From Lacisediminihabitans sp040549525 (GTDB lineage: Bacteria > Actinomycetota > Actinomycetes > Actinomycetales > Microbacteriaceae): DNA of 64,000 nucleotides. Location: assembly GCF_040549525.1 (NCBI RefSeq), contig NZ_JBEPTM010000005.1, positions 186,001 to 250,000 on the forward strand, written 5' to 3'. This document shows, in pieces, positions 1 to 8,662 of the stretch (its first letter is position 1; the number at the start of each line of letters is the position of its first letter). The notes below the pieces were generated by a model. It was not told the DNA's origin and made no database searches. It saw only the letters and a list, made by a program, of their open reading frames with translations. Both the position numbers and the translations under genes were made by a program.

Positions 1-1
1 T

Positions 2-454
2 GGAATGCAGTTCACGCTGCTGCCGGACAACTTCTATTCCGACCTGCTTCCGTTCTTCGCAGACGACTCCGGAGTGATCCGCGGGCCGGCCGGAGAAGGT
101 CGGGTGTCGGCGGTGGCCCGGGCCGATGTCGCCGACGTCGCCTCCCGAATCCTGCGCGCCCCCGATGACCATGCCGGAGTCACCTACGAGTTGACCGGAC
201 CCGAGGCTCTCACTCTCGGGGAGGTCGCCACCCGCGCGGGCGCCGCCATCGGACGAGACCTCAGCTATGCCGCCGAAACGCTGCCGGAGGCCTATGAATC
301 ACGCTCTCACTACGGGGCGGAACAGTGGCAGCTCGATGCCTGGGTCAGCACGTACACGGCCATCGCCGACGGCGAGACCGAACGGGTCACGGACCATGTC
401 GAGCGCGTCACCGGACATCCTGCCCGCACCATCGAAGAGGCACTCGCGGGTTAG
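2..454 (+). CDS. NmrA-like NAD(P)-binding oxidoreductase, C-terminal part
   Basis: The reading frame is open from the window edge to a TAG at 452-454, leaving about 150 residues. The segment TLLPDNFYSDLLPFFADD and the later TYELTGPEALTLGEVA are typical of the C-terminal substrate-binding half of NmrA/SDR-a proteins, which bind NAD(P)H through an N-terminal Rossmann fold. That fold (the GxxGxxG motif) lies outside the window, so the apparent ATG at base 5 is almost certainly internal. Relatives are about 280 residues long. Substrate is unknown. The TAG stop is also the first half of the -10 box of the next gene, so the two genes are very tightly packed. Confidence 0.8.
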   Translation, partial: GMQFTLLPDNFYSDLLPFFADDSGVIRGPAGEGRVSAVARADVADVASRILRAPDDHAGVTYELTGPEALTLGEVATRAGAAIGRDLSYAAETLPEAYESRSHYGAEQWQLDAWVSTYTAIADGETERVTDHVERVTGHPARTIEEALAG

Positions 455-457
455 CGT
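452..457 (+). promoter_or_regulatory. -10 box of a leaderless promoter for the amidohydrolase
   Basis: TAGCGT lies 6 nt before the ATG at 464, so transcription would start at or next to the A of the start codon. Its TAG is the stop codon of the preceding gene. The GGAGG at 458-462 is only 1 nt from the ATG, too close for a normal ribosome binding site. Confidence 0.5.
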
Positions 458-463
458 GGAGGC

Positions 464-1705
464 ATGACTCCTTCTCGCCCCACCACCGTCGTCGCCATCA
501 CCGGCGGCTATGTCGTGCCCGTCTCATCCGACCCGATCGAGAACGGCACGGTACTCATCGAAGATGGCGTGATCACCGAGGTCGGTGCGCACGTGCGCAT
601 TCCTAAAGACGCGGTGATCATCCCCGCCGACGGCACCTGGGTGCTTCCCGGTTTCATCGAGTCGCACGGGCATGTCGGGATCCACGAGGAGGCGAACGGT
701 CCGGCGGGCAACGACACCAACGAGATGACCAATCCCAACATGGCTGCGGCGCGGGCGATCGATGCCATCGACATCGAGGACGAGGGCTTCCGGGATGCCC
801 TCAGCGGCGGCATCACCAGCGTTGTCGTCAAGCCCGGCAGCGGTAACCCGATCGGCGGCCAGACCGTCGCTATGAAGACCTGGGGTGGACGCACGATCGA
901 CGAACAGGTGATCAGCGACTCCGTGAGTGTGAAGTCGGCACTGGGCGAGAACCCGAAGCGGGTATACGGCCACAAGGACAAGACGCCGGCCACCCGCATG
1001 GGCGTGGCCCTGGTGATCCGCCAGGCCTTCGAGGACGCCAAGTTCTACGCTGCCCAGCGCGCCAACGCCGCCGACAACGGTGAGCCATTCAAGAAGGACC
1101 TCTGGCTCGACACGCTCGCCCGCGTACTCGACGGGGAGCTGGCCTGGGACCAGCACACACACCGTCACGACGACATCGCCACCGCCATCCGTCTCGCCGA
1201 CGAGTTCGGCTACCGGCTCGTGGTCAATCATGGGACCGAGGCCCATAAGATCGCCGACATCCTCGCCGAGCGCGGTATCCCGGTGATCTTCGGCCCGATG
1301 TTCACCTCCCGATCGAAGGTGGAGTTGAAGGATCGCGCGATCGCCAACCTCGCGACGATCGCGGCGGCCGGTGTGACCGTGGCGATCACCACGGACCACC
1401 CGGTCGTGCCCATCAACTTCCTCGTTCATCAGGCTTCGCTCGCGGTGAAGGAGGGGCTGCCGCGGGATGTCGCGCTCCAGGCACTCACGGTGAATCCGGC
1501 CTCGATCCTCGGTCTCGATTCGCGGGTCGGATCGCTGTCAGAGGGGCTGGACGGCGACGTGGTGTTGTGGTCCGGCGATCCTCTCGACATCAATTCCCGG
1601 GCCGAGCGTGTGCTCATCGGCGGCGTGACGGTCTACGAGTGGGACGAGACCACCCATCGCGGTATCACCGTCGAGCGCGGCGGCGATCACCGGCCCGCTG
1701 CGTAG
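464..1705 (+). CDS. Amidohydrolase, imidazolonepropionase-like
   Basis: 413-residue metal-dependent hydrolase of the amidohydrolase superfamily. The first metal ligands are visible as the HxH pair H68/H70 in ESHGHVG, later metal-site histidines lie around WDQHTHRHDD and VVNHGTEAHK, and the essential aspartate is D311 in AITTDHPVVP. These proteins have a TIM-barrel core with a small beta-sandwich formed from both termini, and hydrolyse C-N bonds of cyclic amides or related compounds. The substrate cannot be read from sequence; no histidine-utilisation genes are nearby, so a hutI role is not supported. No signal peptide, so cytosolic. Its 3' end overlaps the convergent GGT-family gene by 19 bp. 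Confidence 0.9.
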   Translation: MTPSRPTTVVAITGGYVVPVSSDPIENGTVLIEDGVITEVGAHVRIPKDAVIIPADGTWVLPGFIESHGHVGIHEEANGPAGNDTNEMTNPNMAAARAIDAIDIEDEGFRDALSGGITSVVVKPGSGNPIGGQTVAMKTWGGRTIDEQVISDSVSVKSALGENPKRVYGHKDKTPATRMGVALVIRQAFEDAKFYAAQRANAADNGEPFKKDLWLDTLARVLDGELAWDQHTHRHDDIATAIRLADEFGYRLVVNHGTEAHKIADILAERGIPVIFGPMFTSRSKVELKDRAIANLATIAAAGVTVAITTDHPVVPINFLVHQASLAVKEGLPRDVALQALTVNPASILGLDSRVGSLSEGLDGDVVLWSGDPLDINSRAERVLIGGVTVYEWDETTHRGITVERGGDHRPAA

Positions 1706-3498
1706 CCCTGCGCCCCTCGGGGGTTGGCCGCGGCCGTGAGCAGACCGGTGGCCGGATCTCTGCCCACCGACGAGAGCCTGCCGAGGCTCCAGTCACCCGA
1801 GACGGTGACTGCGTGCCCGCGCTCACGAAGCTCGTCGATGACGGCCGCGCCCAGGCGCCCCTCGACGACCGCACCCGCCGGCTCCCAGGTGCGCGGCCAG
1901 AAGGATTCGGGGAAGGAGGTGGTGTGGAACGCCGGCGCGTCAATCGCCTCCTGCGCCGAATATCCGCCGACGAGGGTGCGCAGGAGGTAGAGCAACTGCC
2001 ACTGGTCCTGCTGGTCGCCGCCAGGTGTTCCCAGGGCGGCGATCGGATGACCGTCACGGAACAGCATCGTGGGGGTGAGGGTGGTGCGCGGACGACGCCC
2101 GGGCACCAGGGCGGAGGGCGCATCCGGGTCGAGCCACATCATCTGCAGGCGGCTACCGAGGCAGAAACCGAGTTCGGGGATGGTGGGGGAGGACTGGAGC
2201 CAGCCTCCCGACGGAGTCACCGAGATCATGTTGCCCCAGCGGTCGACGACATCGATATGGCAGGTGTCGCCGGCGGTCACCCCGGCGGGGGAGACCGTCG
2301 GTTCGCCGCTTCCGGCGAACCCCGTTGTTTCGACGCTCTCGACGGCACTGCGGAGGGGAGGCAGATACGCCGTCACGCCGGGAACCACTCCGGGGCGGAA
2401 TTCGCGAGATGCGCCCTCGGCGATGAGGGCGCGTCGCTTCGCCGCGTACTGCGCCGAGAGCAGATGCGTGAGCGGCACCTCCACGTCGCCGTAGTAGGCC
2501 TCCCGGTCGGCGAGGCTGAGTTTCTGGGCCTCGATGATCGTGTGGGCGCCCACTGCGGTGGAGGGGTCGAGGTGAGCGTCGTCGAACCCGTCGAGAATGG
2601 CCAGGGACTGGAGTAGGGCGGGACCCTGGCCCCACGCTCCCGATTTCGCCACCGTGACACCGCGGAATTCGAGGGTGGTCGCCGGTTCGTAGCTCGCTCG
2701 GAAGTCCGCGAAATCCCGTTCGTCGATGACGCCCGCGTGATCAGTGCCGGAGGAATGCCGGTGCGGCGCGCGCGCGAATCGTGCGGCGGCCTCGGCGACG
2801 AACCCGCTGCTCCAGGCCCGGCGAGCGGCATCGATGCGCGCCTCGCGGGAGTCGGCGTCGCGGCCGGCAGCCACCAACCGGTCGAGGGTGTCGGCGTAGG
2901 CGCGATTGGTGAACAGTTCGTCCGCGCCGGGGAGTCGGCCATCGGGCATCCAGAGCGCAGCCGAGCTCGGCCAGTGGCGCTCGAAGAGTTCGGCGACCGC
3001 GGCGATGGTCGACCTCACCCTGCCGAGGAGCGGATGCCCGTCCCTGGCATAGTCGCGCGCGAAGGCGAGCACCTCGCCCAGCTCCCATGTGCCGTGATCC
3101 CTCAGAAGCAGCAGCCAGGCGTCGACGGCACCCGGCACCGCTGCGGCGAGTGCCCCGGCCCCGGGAACCAGGTCGAGCCCCTCGGCGCGGTAGTGCTCGA
3201 TCGTCGCGTTTCGCGGCGCTGGCCCTTGCCCCATCAGGACCACCGGTTCGGAGGGACTCAGGGCGGTGGCGAAGATCCCCACGAGATCACCACCGGGCCC
3301 GTTCAGGTGCGGTTCGACGATGTGGAGCACGAATGCCCCCGCTGCGGCGGCATCGAAGGCGTTGCCCCCGCGCTCGAGCACCGCCTGGGCGGAGGCGGTC
3401 GCGGTCCAGTGGGTGGAGGCCACCATTCCAAACGTGCCCTGCAGTGTTGGGCGGGTGGTTTCGGGGGCGGGTGGGGTGAAGGGAGTCTCAGAAGTCAC
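1687..3498 (-). CDS. Gamma-glutamyltransferase family protein
   Basis: 603-residue Ntn-hydrolase of the GGT family. In this family a precursor is cut autocatalytically and the new N-terminal Thr attacks the gamma-glutamyl amide (or another acyl amide). The cleavage-site Thr is most likely T412 in AGDTCHIDVVD, and the early motif VLERGGNAFDAAAAG and GPGGDLVGIF are family hallmarks. No signal peptide is present, so it is probably cytosolic, unlike secreted glutathione-degrading GGTs; acylase or amidase activity is possible. The GTG at 3498 is chosen because a TACAAT box lies 9 nt upstream; the frame continues further upstream but would overlap the divergent gene at 3574. Confidence 0.85.
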   Translation of the reverse strand: MTSETPFTPPAPETTRPTLQGTFGMVASTHWTATASAQAVLERGGNAFDAAAAGAFVLHIVEPHLNGPGGDLVGIFATALSPSEPVVLMGQGPAPRNATIEHYRAEGLDLVPGAGALAAAVPGAVDAWLLLLRDHGTWELGEVLAFARDYARDGHPLLGRVRSTIAAVAELFERHWPSSAALWMPDGRLPGADELFTNRAYADTLDRLVAAGRDADSREARIDAARRAWSSGFVAEAAARFARAPHRHSSGTDHAGVIDERDFADFRASYEPATTLEFRGVTVAKSGAWGQGPALLQSLAILDGFDDAHLDPSTAVGAHTIIEAQKLSLADREAYYGDVEVPLTHLLSAQYAAKRRALIAEGASREFRPGVVPGVTAYLPPLRSAVESVETTGFAGSGEPTVSPAGVTAGDTCHIDVVDRWGNMISVTPSGGWLQSSPTIPELGFCLGSRLQMMWLDPDAPSALVPGRRPRTTLTPTMLFRDGHPIAALGTPGGDQQDQWQLLYLLRTLVGGYSAQEAIDAPAFHTTSFPESFWPRTWEPAGAVVEGRLGAAVIDELRERGHAVTVSGDWSLGRLSSVGRDPATGLLTAAANPRGAQGYAAGR

Positions 3499-3507
3499 AG
3501 TCTGTAA

Positions 3508-3513
3508 ATTGTA
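3508..3513 (-). promoter_or_regulatory. -10 box upstream of the GGT-family gene
   Basis: On the minus strand TACAAT is followed by 9 nt and then the GTG start at 3498. The transcript would have a leader of only about 3 nt, so translation is probably leaderless. Confidence 0.45.
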
Positions 3514-3573
3514 GGCGCGACCGATGCGAGTCGACGGGGTGCGGATGCCGGCACGAGCGGCCATCATGGGTGC

Positions 3574-3975
3574 ATGACACCTCCCACCGGCACCGGGTCG
3601 CCCCGCAGCGGCATCGCCCAGCACTGGACCCCCCTCGCCGTGACCTATCTCGTGCTCGCGGTCATCGGCCTGATCGGTACCTGGACTTTCAACATCTCCG
3701 CGATCGTGCAGGTTCGCGATTTCGTGGGCGACTGGGTCAACAGCGGTCCGGCGGTGTCTTCGCTCACCGTCGACCTGCTCATCGCGGCGGTCGCCGGCAG
3801 CATCCTCATCATCGTGGAATCGCGGCGGCTCGGACTCCGGGGTGGCTGGATCTATGTCGTCCTCGCCGGCGTCACCGCGTTCGCATTCGTGTTTCCCCTG
3901 TTCCTTGCCATGCGCGAACGGGCAATCACCCGGCGAACTGTCGCCGATTCCCGTTCGACCGAACCGGGGGAGTGA
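3574..3975 (+). CDS. DUF2834 family membrane protein
   Basis: 133-residue integral membrane protein with three clear hydrophobic segments (around residues 22-38, 66-82 and 91-112). The pattern of a first helix followed by TWTFN and a segment 'DFVGDWVNSGPAVSSLTVDL' in relatives matches DUF2834, a family of small membrane proteins without assigned function. A CATCAT hexamer 6 nt before the ATG suggests a leaderless start. The next gene begins 4 nt after its stop, so they are probably co-transcribed. Charged C-terminal tail (MRERAITRR) is likely cytoplasmic by the positive-inside rule. Confidence 0.7.
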   Translation: MTPPTGTGSPRSGIAQHWTPLAVTYLVLAVIGLIGTWTFNISAIVQVRDFVGDWVNSGPAVSSLTVDLLIAAVAGSILIIVESRRLGLRGGWIYVVLAGVTAFAFVFPLFLAMRERAITRRTVADSRSTEPGE

Positions 3976-3979
3976 CGCC

Positions 3980-4537
3980 ATGTCCTTTCAGGCCTACCTG
4001 GACACCATCAAGGCCAAGACGGGTCTCGACCCCGAGGACTTCCGGCCGCTCGCCCGCGACAGGGGCCTGCTCGAGCCTGGTGTCACCGCAGGCCAGATCA
4101 AGAGTTGGTTGAAGGCGGATTTCGACCTCGGGCCGGGTCATGCGATGGCACTCATCTCGATCCTCACGCCGAGCGGCAGAGCTTCGGCAAGCTCCGACGA
4201 CAAGATCGACGCGATCTTCGCGGGAGCCAGGGCCCACTGGCGCCCGTTCGCGGACACGCTCATCGAGGCAATACGGGAGTCCGGGCGGGATCTCAGCCTC
4301 GCGCCAACCAACACCTATCTCAGTCTGGTCTCCGATGGTCGCAAGTTCGCGATCCTGCTGCCCACTGCCGCGCGTCTCGACATCGGGATCAAGCGAAAGG
4401 GTGTGGCCCCGACGGGGCGTTTCGAGGCGGCCGGATCATGGAACACGATGGTCACCCATCGTGTTCGCGTCGATGACGACTCTGGACCGGATCCCGAGCT
4501 GCTCGAGTGGTTGCGCCGGGCACATTCCGGCACCTGA
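3980..4537 (+). CDS. DUF4287 and DUF5655 domain protein
   Basis: 185 residues. The N-terminal 60 residues (FQAYLDTIKAKTGLDPEDF, then AGQIKSWLKADFDLGPGHAMAL) match the DUF4287 helical module, and the rest (ARAHWRPFADTLIEAIRE, SLAPTNTYLSLVS, FAILLPTAARLDIGIKRKG) matches DUF5655, a compact alpha/beta domain found alone or next to DUF4287 in actinobacteria. Both are of unknown function; DUF5655-like domains have been suggested to bind nucleic acid, but nothing here proves it. The ATG is 4 nt after the DUF2834 stop, consistent with translational coupling. No membrane segments. Confidence 0.75.
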   Translation: MSFQAYLDTIKAKTGLDPEDFRPLARDRGLLEPGVTAGQIKSWLKADFDLGPGHAMALISILTPSGRASASSDDKIDAIFAGARAHWRPFADTLIEAIRESGRDLSLAPTNTYLSLVSDGRKFAILLPTAARLDIGIKRKGVAPTGRFEAAGSWNTMVTHRVRVDDDSGPDPELLEWLRRAHSGT

Positions 4538-4570
4538 TGCGGGCCGCAACCGCTCCGTCCGCGCGCAGGC

Positions 4571-4576
4571 TAGCCT
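4571..4576 (+). promoter_or_regulatory. -10 box of a leaderless promoter for the Kef-type antiporter
   Basis: TAGCCT followed by 6 nt and the ATG at 4583. No Shine-Dalgarno sequence is present in between, so the transcript is predicted to begin at the start codon. Confidence 0.55.
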
Positions 4577-4582
4577 GACGCG

Positions 4583-5722
4583 ATGAGCTTCTCCCTGCTC
4601 GCCCTCGTCGTGCTCGTCGGGCTTCTCGGCCCGCTGCTCGCGGGCCGAGAGTGCTGGCACCTGCCCGGCGTGGTGGGGGAACTGTTCGGGGGACTGCTGG
4701 TCGGGGCATCCGGTCTTCGCCTGCTCGACTCGAAGGAGCCGACGTTCATACTGCTCGCCAACGTCGGTTTCGCCCTCGTCATGTTCGTCGTCGGTTCACA
4801 CGTGCCCATCCGCGAGGGAACGATTCGGCGGGCACTCGGCAGGGGGTCGCTCGGAGCGGTGCTTGTCGGGCTTGTCGCCGCTCTCGCCGCGATCGGGCTC
4901 GCCGGCCTGTTCGGCACCGGACACGCCGCCCTCTACGGGGTGGTGATCGCCTCGTCATCCGCCGCGCTGGTGCTGCCGATCGTCGGTTCCCTGAAGCTCG
5001 GGGACACGACCCAGCTCGTCGCGCAGGTGGCGATCGCGGATGCCGCCTGCATCATCGCCCTCCCCCTGGCGATCGACCCCGCACGGGCGCTCACGACGGG
5101 AATCGGTGCGATCGCCGTCGTGGCCGCGGCGGTGATCCTGTTCTTTGCGTTGCGCGCACTGGACCGCAACGGCCTGCGCAAGCGAGTGCGTCGCCTTTCC
5201 GAGCGTCGCAAGTTCGCACTCGAACTGCGCATCAACCTGCTCCTGCTCTTCGGTCTCGCCGCGCTCGCCCAATTCGCCCAGGTGTCGGTGCTCCTCGCGG
5301 GATTCCTGCTCGGGCTCGTGGTGGCGGCGATCGGCGAGCCACGACGGCTCGCCCGTCAACTCTTCGGCATCACCGAGGGATTCTTCGGACCCCTGTTCTT
5401 CGTCTGGCTCGGCGCGTCGATAAGCCTCTCCGATCTCGGGAGCCATCCCGGCATGATCCTGCTGGGTGGGTGCCTCGGGGGCGCCGCGATTCTCAGCCAC
5501 CTCTCGGCCCGGTTGGTCTCCCAGCCCCTGCTGCTCGGTGTGGTTGCCGCGGGCCAACTCGGGGTTCCGATTGCCGCGGCGGCACTCGGCAACCAACTCC
5601 GGGTTCTGCAGCCGGGAGAGGATGCTGCACTGCTGCTCGGTGCCCTGCTCACGATCGTGGCGACGACGGTGGCCGCGAGCGTCCGCGCGCGGCGGCAGCA
5701 GCACACCGCGATCGCCACCTGA
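4583..5722 (+). CDS. Cation:proton antiporter, CPA2 (Kef/NapA-like) family
   Basis: 379-residue polytopic membrane protein with 11-13 predicted helices covering the whole length. The N-terminal HLPGVVGELFGGLLVGASGL is the typical CPA2 signature (proline-rich half-helix and G-rich second helix). It exchanges Na+ or K+ for H+ across the membrane in family members, contributing to pH and ion homeostasis. There is no C-terminal RCK/TrkA_N domain, so it is shorter than KefB/C. A second CPA2 protein is encoded at 27741-28946, but that one has an adjacent regulatory subunit while this one stands alone. Ion specificity is not predictable. Confidence 0.85.
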   Translation: MSFSLLALVVLVGLLGPLLAGRECWHLPGVVGELFGGLLVGASGLRLLDSKEPTFILLANVGFALVMFVVGSHVPIREGTIRRALGRGSLGAVLVGLVAALAAIGLAGLFGTGHAALYGVVIASSSAALVLPIVGSLKLGDTTQLVAQVAIADAACIIALPLAIDPARALTTGIGAIAVVAAAVILFFALRALDRNGLRKRVRRLSERRKFALELRINLLLLFGLAALAQFAQVSVLLAGFLLGLVVAAIGEPRRLARQLFGITEGFFGPLFFVWLGASISLSDLGSHPGMILLGGCLGGAAILSHLSARLVSQPLLLGVVAAGQLGVPIAAAALGNQLRVLQPGEDAALLLGALLTIVATTVAASVRARRQQHTAIAT

Positions 5723-5812
5723 CCCCGTCGTGCGCCATCCCCTTCGATTACGGAGTCGCTTTCGGCGTGCGGGGCGAATGGGTCGACGGGCTGAGACTTC
5801 GTAGACTGCAGG

Positions 5813-6547
5813 GTGCGGTCGAGTCCAGTTTTCCCTGGGACCGCGGCGGAGGTGGACAGCACGGTGAAGCTACGGGGGACATTCGGCGCCCTCCGGCTGC
5901 TCATGGCGGCGGTCTGTCTGGTGGCCCTCGTCTCCCGCTTCCTCTGGGGACTCGGGTCGGCGACCTTCACCCCGGGCAACTTCTTCGCCTACCTCACCAT
6001 CCAGAGCAGCATGCTGTTCCTGGTCGTGACGATCATCGCCGCCGTCGTCTCGCTCCGGGGGCAGGATGATGCACCCTGGCTGGATCTGGCGCGGGCGACC
6101 GTGCTCAGCTGCACGGTGTCGTGCGGCATCATCTTCGCGCTGATCATCGAGCAGTCGGGGGAGCGGGGTTTTCGCATCGACGTGCCCTGGTCCGACGTGG
6201 TGTTACATTTCGTGCTGCCGGCGGTGGCCGTTCTCGACTGGATCATCGGCACGGGGCGCGGCGTCGCCCCGTGGCGCAGCATCGCCATCGTGCTCGTCTT
6301 CATGCTGGGCTGGGGACTGGTGACGCTCGCGCGGGGCCCCATCGTGGGCTGGTACCCCTACTTCTTCCTCGACCCGGCCCAGCTGGCGAACGTCGCACAG
6401 TTCTTCTTCTACGGCTCGATCGCCGTGCTGCTGTTCGGGGGCATCTCGACCGCGCTTGTGGCGGTGAGTCGCACCATGCCGCTCGGTGAGCGCTGGACGG
6501 CACGCTGGGAGGTGCGCTCGGCGCTCACGCCACCGCGAACGGAGTGA
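5813..6547 (+). CDS. Pr6Pr family membrane protein (copy 1)
   Basis: 244-residue integral membrane protein with six hydrophobic segments. FTPGNFFAYLTIQSSMLFLVV, VVLHFVLPAVAVLDWIIG and GPIVGWYPYFFLDPAQ are hallmarks of the Pr6Pr family (six-helix proteins related to FAR-17a/AIG1). The GTG at 5813 is chosen because TAGACT (5802-5807) precedes it by 5 nt; a GTG at about 5864 preceded by GGAGG is an alternative start that would remove 17 residues. A paralogue with the same motifs is on the opposite strand at 7970-8656, and a flavin amine oxidase sits between the two. The 3' end overlaps the convergent oxidase by 23 bp. Function unknown; related eukaryotic proteins are fatty-acid-ester hydrolases. 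Confidence 0.75.
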   Translation: MRSSPVFPGTAAEVDSTVKLRGTFGALRLLMAAVCLVALVSRFLWGLGSATFTPGNFFAYLTIQSSMLFLVVTIIAAVVSLRGQDDAPWLDLARATVLSCTVSCGIIFALIIEQSGERGFRIDVPWSDVVLHFVLPAVAVLDWIIGTGRGVAPWRSIAIVLVFMLGWGLVTLARGPIVGWYPYFFLDPAQLANVAQFFFYGSIAVLLFGGISTALVAVSRTMPLGERWTARWEVRSALTPPRTE

Positions 6548-7922
6548 GAGAGGTCAGAACGGATTCGAGAAGGGCGTCGTCGCTGAGTTTCACCACGCGT
6601 CGAGCCGCCTTGCCTCCGACTATTCCGACCAGGACGGGTTCGCCGGTGATCGCCTGGAGGTTTACCCAGTCCGTGATGTCGCTGTCGGTGCCGACGAGGC
6701 TCCAGACCGCCGCATCCGTCGACCAGAACGGCTTGTCGAATCTCAACCAGACGGTCTCCACCGCACCCATCCCGAGGGCGGCGATGGCGGATCGGTGAGG
6801 GAATGGCAGAAGGGGGTCGAAGGCCACCGCATTCTTCTTGAGCACACCGAGCGGCACCGTGACGATGACGCGGTCCACCGTGAGGGATTCGCCCGTGCCG
6901 AGTTTGAGACTCACCGATGAATCGCTGTAGGAGACGCCGAGCACCGCTGTGGACAGGGACACCCGGACTCCGTCGAGAGCATCGGTGATGAGTGCCGAGT
7001 ACCCGCCGGTGACGATCCTGTCGCGGGCCGGCAGGTCCGCGAGACCGTACCAGGTGGAGAGTTCCGAGGCGCTCGCACCCGTCTCCCCGGCGAGAGTCGC
7101 CAACGCGGTGTCGAGCAGATCACTTCCGGCGAGTCCGTCCACGGTGGTGCCGGCCGCCGTCGCCGCTGCACCCGAACCCTCCAGCGCCGCGGTGAGACTC
7201 GGGTCGACGAGCTGGGCTTCCGCCCAGGTCCGAGCGGTGCCGAGTGCCGGGCCCGCGACAGTGTTGTCCGCGGTGTGTCCATCCACTCCCTGGGCACGAA
7301 GACCGGTGAGGGGGTTCGACTCGATGCCGAGCGCGGCGAGTCGCGAGAGCAGCGACTGGTCGGCCACTTCGCCGAGCCGCCACGCACCGAGCTCGACACT
7401 GAGCGGCCAGGACTTGGGCGTGCGGGTGTCGATGCGCCCGCCGACACGATCCCGTGCTTCCAGCACGATGACGTCGACGCCGCGTTGCACGAGCGCACGA
7501 GCGGCTTCGGAGCCGGCGGCACCGGCGCCGATGACCGCGACCTTCTCGCCGGCCGACACCATCCCCAGCACCTCGGAGGCGACCCTGGCTCCGGACTGCT
7601 GGGCTCCGAGCACCGTTCCGGCGCGGTCGGCAGAGGTGGCCTCCCCGGCGAAGAAGACTCGTCCGCCGACCGACTGGGACAGATCATCCCGATGCTGCGG
7701 TGTCGCACCGGGCGAGAGGAAGCTCTGGGAGCCTCGGGCGAAGGGATCCGTCGACCACGCACTCCGTTCGATGCCGGAGGGCCGTGGCACGGGGAAGGAC
7801 GGAGTGGGGGAGGGCGTCGCGGATGTCGTCGGACGAGGGGATTTTTCGACGCACGCCGTCACCACGAGCAGGGAGAGTCCTGACCCTGCACCGAGGAGGA
7901 AACTGCGGCGGCTGAACGACAT
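6525..7922 (-). CDS. Tat-exported flavin amine oxidase, probable lipoprotein
   Basis: 465 residues. The N-terminus reads MSFSRRSFLLGAGSGLSLLV, a twin-arginine signal (SRRSFLLG), followed by VTAC, which fits a lipobox with the lipidated Cys at about residue 24. A disordered Ser/Thr/Pro linker follows, then an FAD-binding Rossmann motif VAVIGAGAAGSEAARALV and the GRIDTR segment around residues 127-165, typical of monoamine and polyamine oxidases. The family oxidises amines to imines with release of H2O2. The C-terminal part is shorter than in classical enzymes: after VVKLSDDALLESVLTSL it ends in FAVA, so the usual C-terminal FAD-contacting GE motif near 'GEAT' is not at the C-terminus; instead a GGRVFFAGEATS segment appears near residue 88, before the Rossmann fold. 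This looks like a circularly permuted arrangement and deserves a check. Confidence 0.8.
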   Translation of the reverse strand: MSFSRRSFLLGAGSGLSLLVVTACVEKSPRPTTSATPSPTPSFPVPRPSGIERSAWSTDPFARGSQSFLSPGATPQHRDDLSQSVGGRVFFAGEATSADRAGTVLGAQQSGARVASEVLGMVSAGEKVAVIGAGAAGSEAARALVQRGVDVIVLEARDRVGGRIDTRTPKSWPLSVELGAWRLGEVADQSLLSRLAALGIESNPLTGLRAQGVDGHTADNTVAGPALGTARTWAEAQLVDPSLTAALEGSGAAATAAGTTVDGLAGSDLLDTALATLAGETGASASELSTWYGLADLPARDRIVTGGYSALITDALDGVRVSLSTAVLGVSYSDSSVSLKLGTGESLTVDRVIVTVPLGVLKKNAVAFDPLLPFPHRSAIAALGMGAVETVWLRFDKPFWSTDAAVWSLVGTDSDITDWVNLQAITGEPVLVGIVGGKAARRVVKLSDDALLESVLTSLTPFAVA

Positions 7923-7969
7923 CTCAGCGCCACTGTACTCGGAACACCCGGGGGCGGCCGACGGGCGCC

Positions 7970-8656
7970 TCAGGGCGCGGCGCGGTCAGCCCTCGCCGTG
8001 AGCCGCGCAAAACCGATGGCGGCCGAGGCCACCGCCACGATGAACGCGGCGATCCCGACGACGTAGACGAGAAGGCTCGGGATGCCACCCGGGCCCGCCG
8101 GCTCGAGGAAGGGGTAGGGATACCAGCCGGTGAGCGCACCGCGGATCATCGTGAAGGCCAGCCAGGCGAGCGGATACGAGACGACGAGCCAGAGTCGCTT
8201 CCACGGCACGCGGGCACGCCCGGGAGCCAGCAGCCAGTCGAGCACAATGAAGATGGGCACCCAGACGTGCATGACCTCGTTGCACCAGCGCGGCGGCTCG
8301 TAGCTGCCATCACCCGGGATGTTGCGCAGCAGCACGTTGTAGACCAGCCCGGTGATCACCGCGTAGGAGAGGACGGCGACCCGCACGCTGGTGAACAGCT
8401 CGGTGTCCCGCGGACCACGAAGCGCGAGGCTGCCCCCGACCAGCAGCACCACGACGTTCATCATGCTGGACTCGATGGTGAAGTAGCTGAAATACTCTCC
8501 GGGTTTGAACGAGTCGTGGAGCAGGTCCGCGGTCACCTGGGTGACGAGCGCGGCGAGCACGAGCAGCCCGACGGCGATGCGCAGGAACCCGAATACTCGG
8601 CGCAGGGCAGCAGCATCGGTGCGTACCGGGGAATCGACAACAGACATCTTCGTCAC
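7970..8656 (-). CDS. Pr6Pr family membrane protein (copy 2)
   Basis: 228-residue paralogue of the protein at 5813-6547, with the same core motifs: FKPGEYFSYFTIESSMMNVVV, VMHVWVPIFIVLDWLL and GALTGWYPYPFLEPAGPGG. Six hydrophobic segments. The GTG at 8656 is preferred because TATGGT lies 6 nt upstream on the minus strand; the next ATG is only three codons downstream. It lies 47 bp upstream of the flavin amine oxidase on the same strand and could be co-transcribed with it... in fact it is transcribed toward the oxidase, so Pr6Pr copy 2 and the oxidase may form an operon. The two copies differ enough to indicate an old duplication or separate acquisition. Confidence 0.75.
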   Translation of the reverse strand: MTKMSVVDSPVRTDAAALRRVFGFLRIAVGLLVLAALVTQVTADLLHDSFKPGEYFSYFTIESSMMNVVVLLVGGSLALRGPRDTELFTSVRVAVLSYAVITGLVYNVLLRNIPGDGSYEPPRWCNEVMHVWVPIFIVLDWLLAPGRARVPWKRLWLVVSYPLAWLAFTMIRGALTGWYPYPFLEPAGPGGIPSLLVYVVGIAAFIVAVASAAIGFARLTARADRAAP

Positions 8657-8662
8657 CGTTTC

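Noticed and set aside
1687..3981. GGT-family protein with a 160-residue N-terminal extension
   Set aside because: The extension covers the oppositely oriented DUF2834 gene and has the composition of antisense sequence; the GTG at 3498 with a -10 box fits better.
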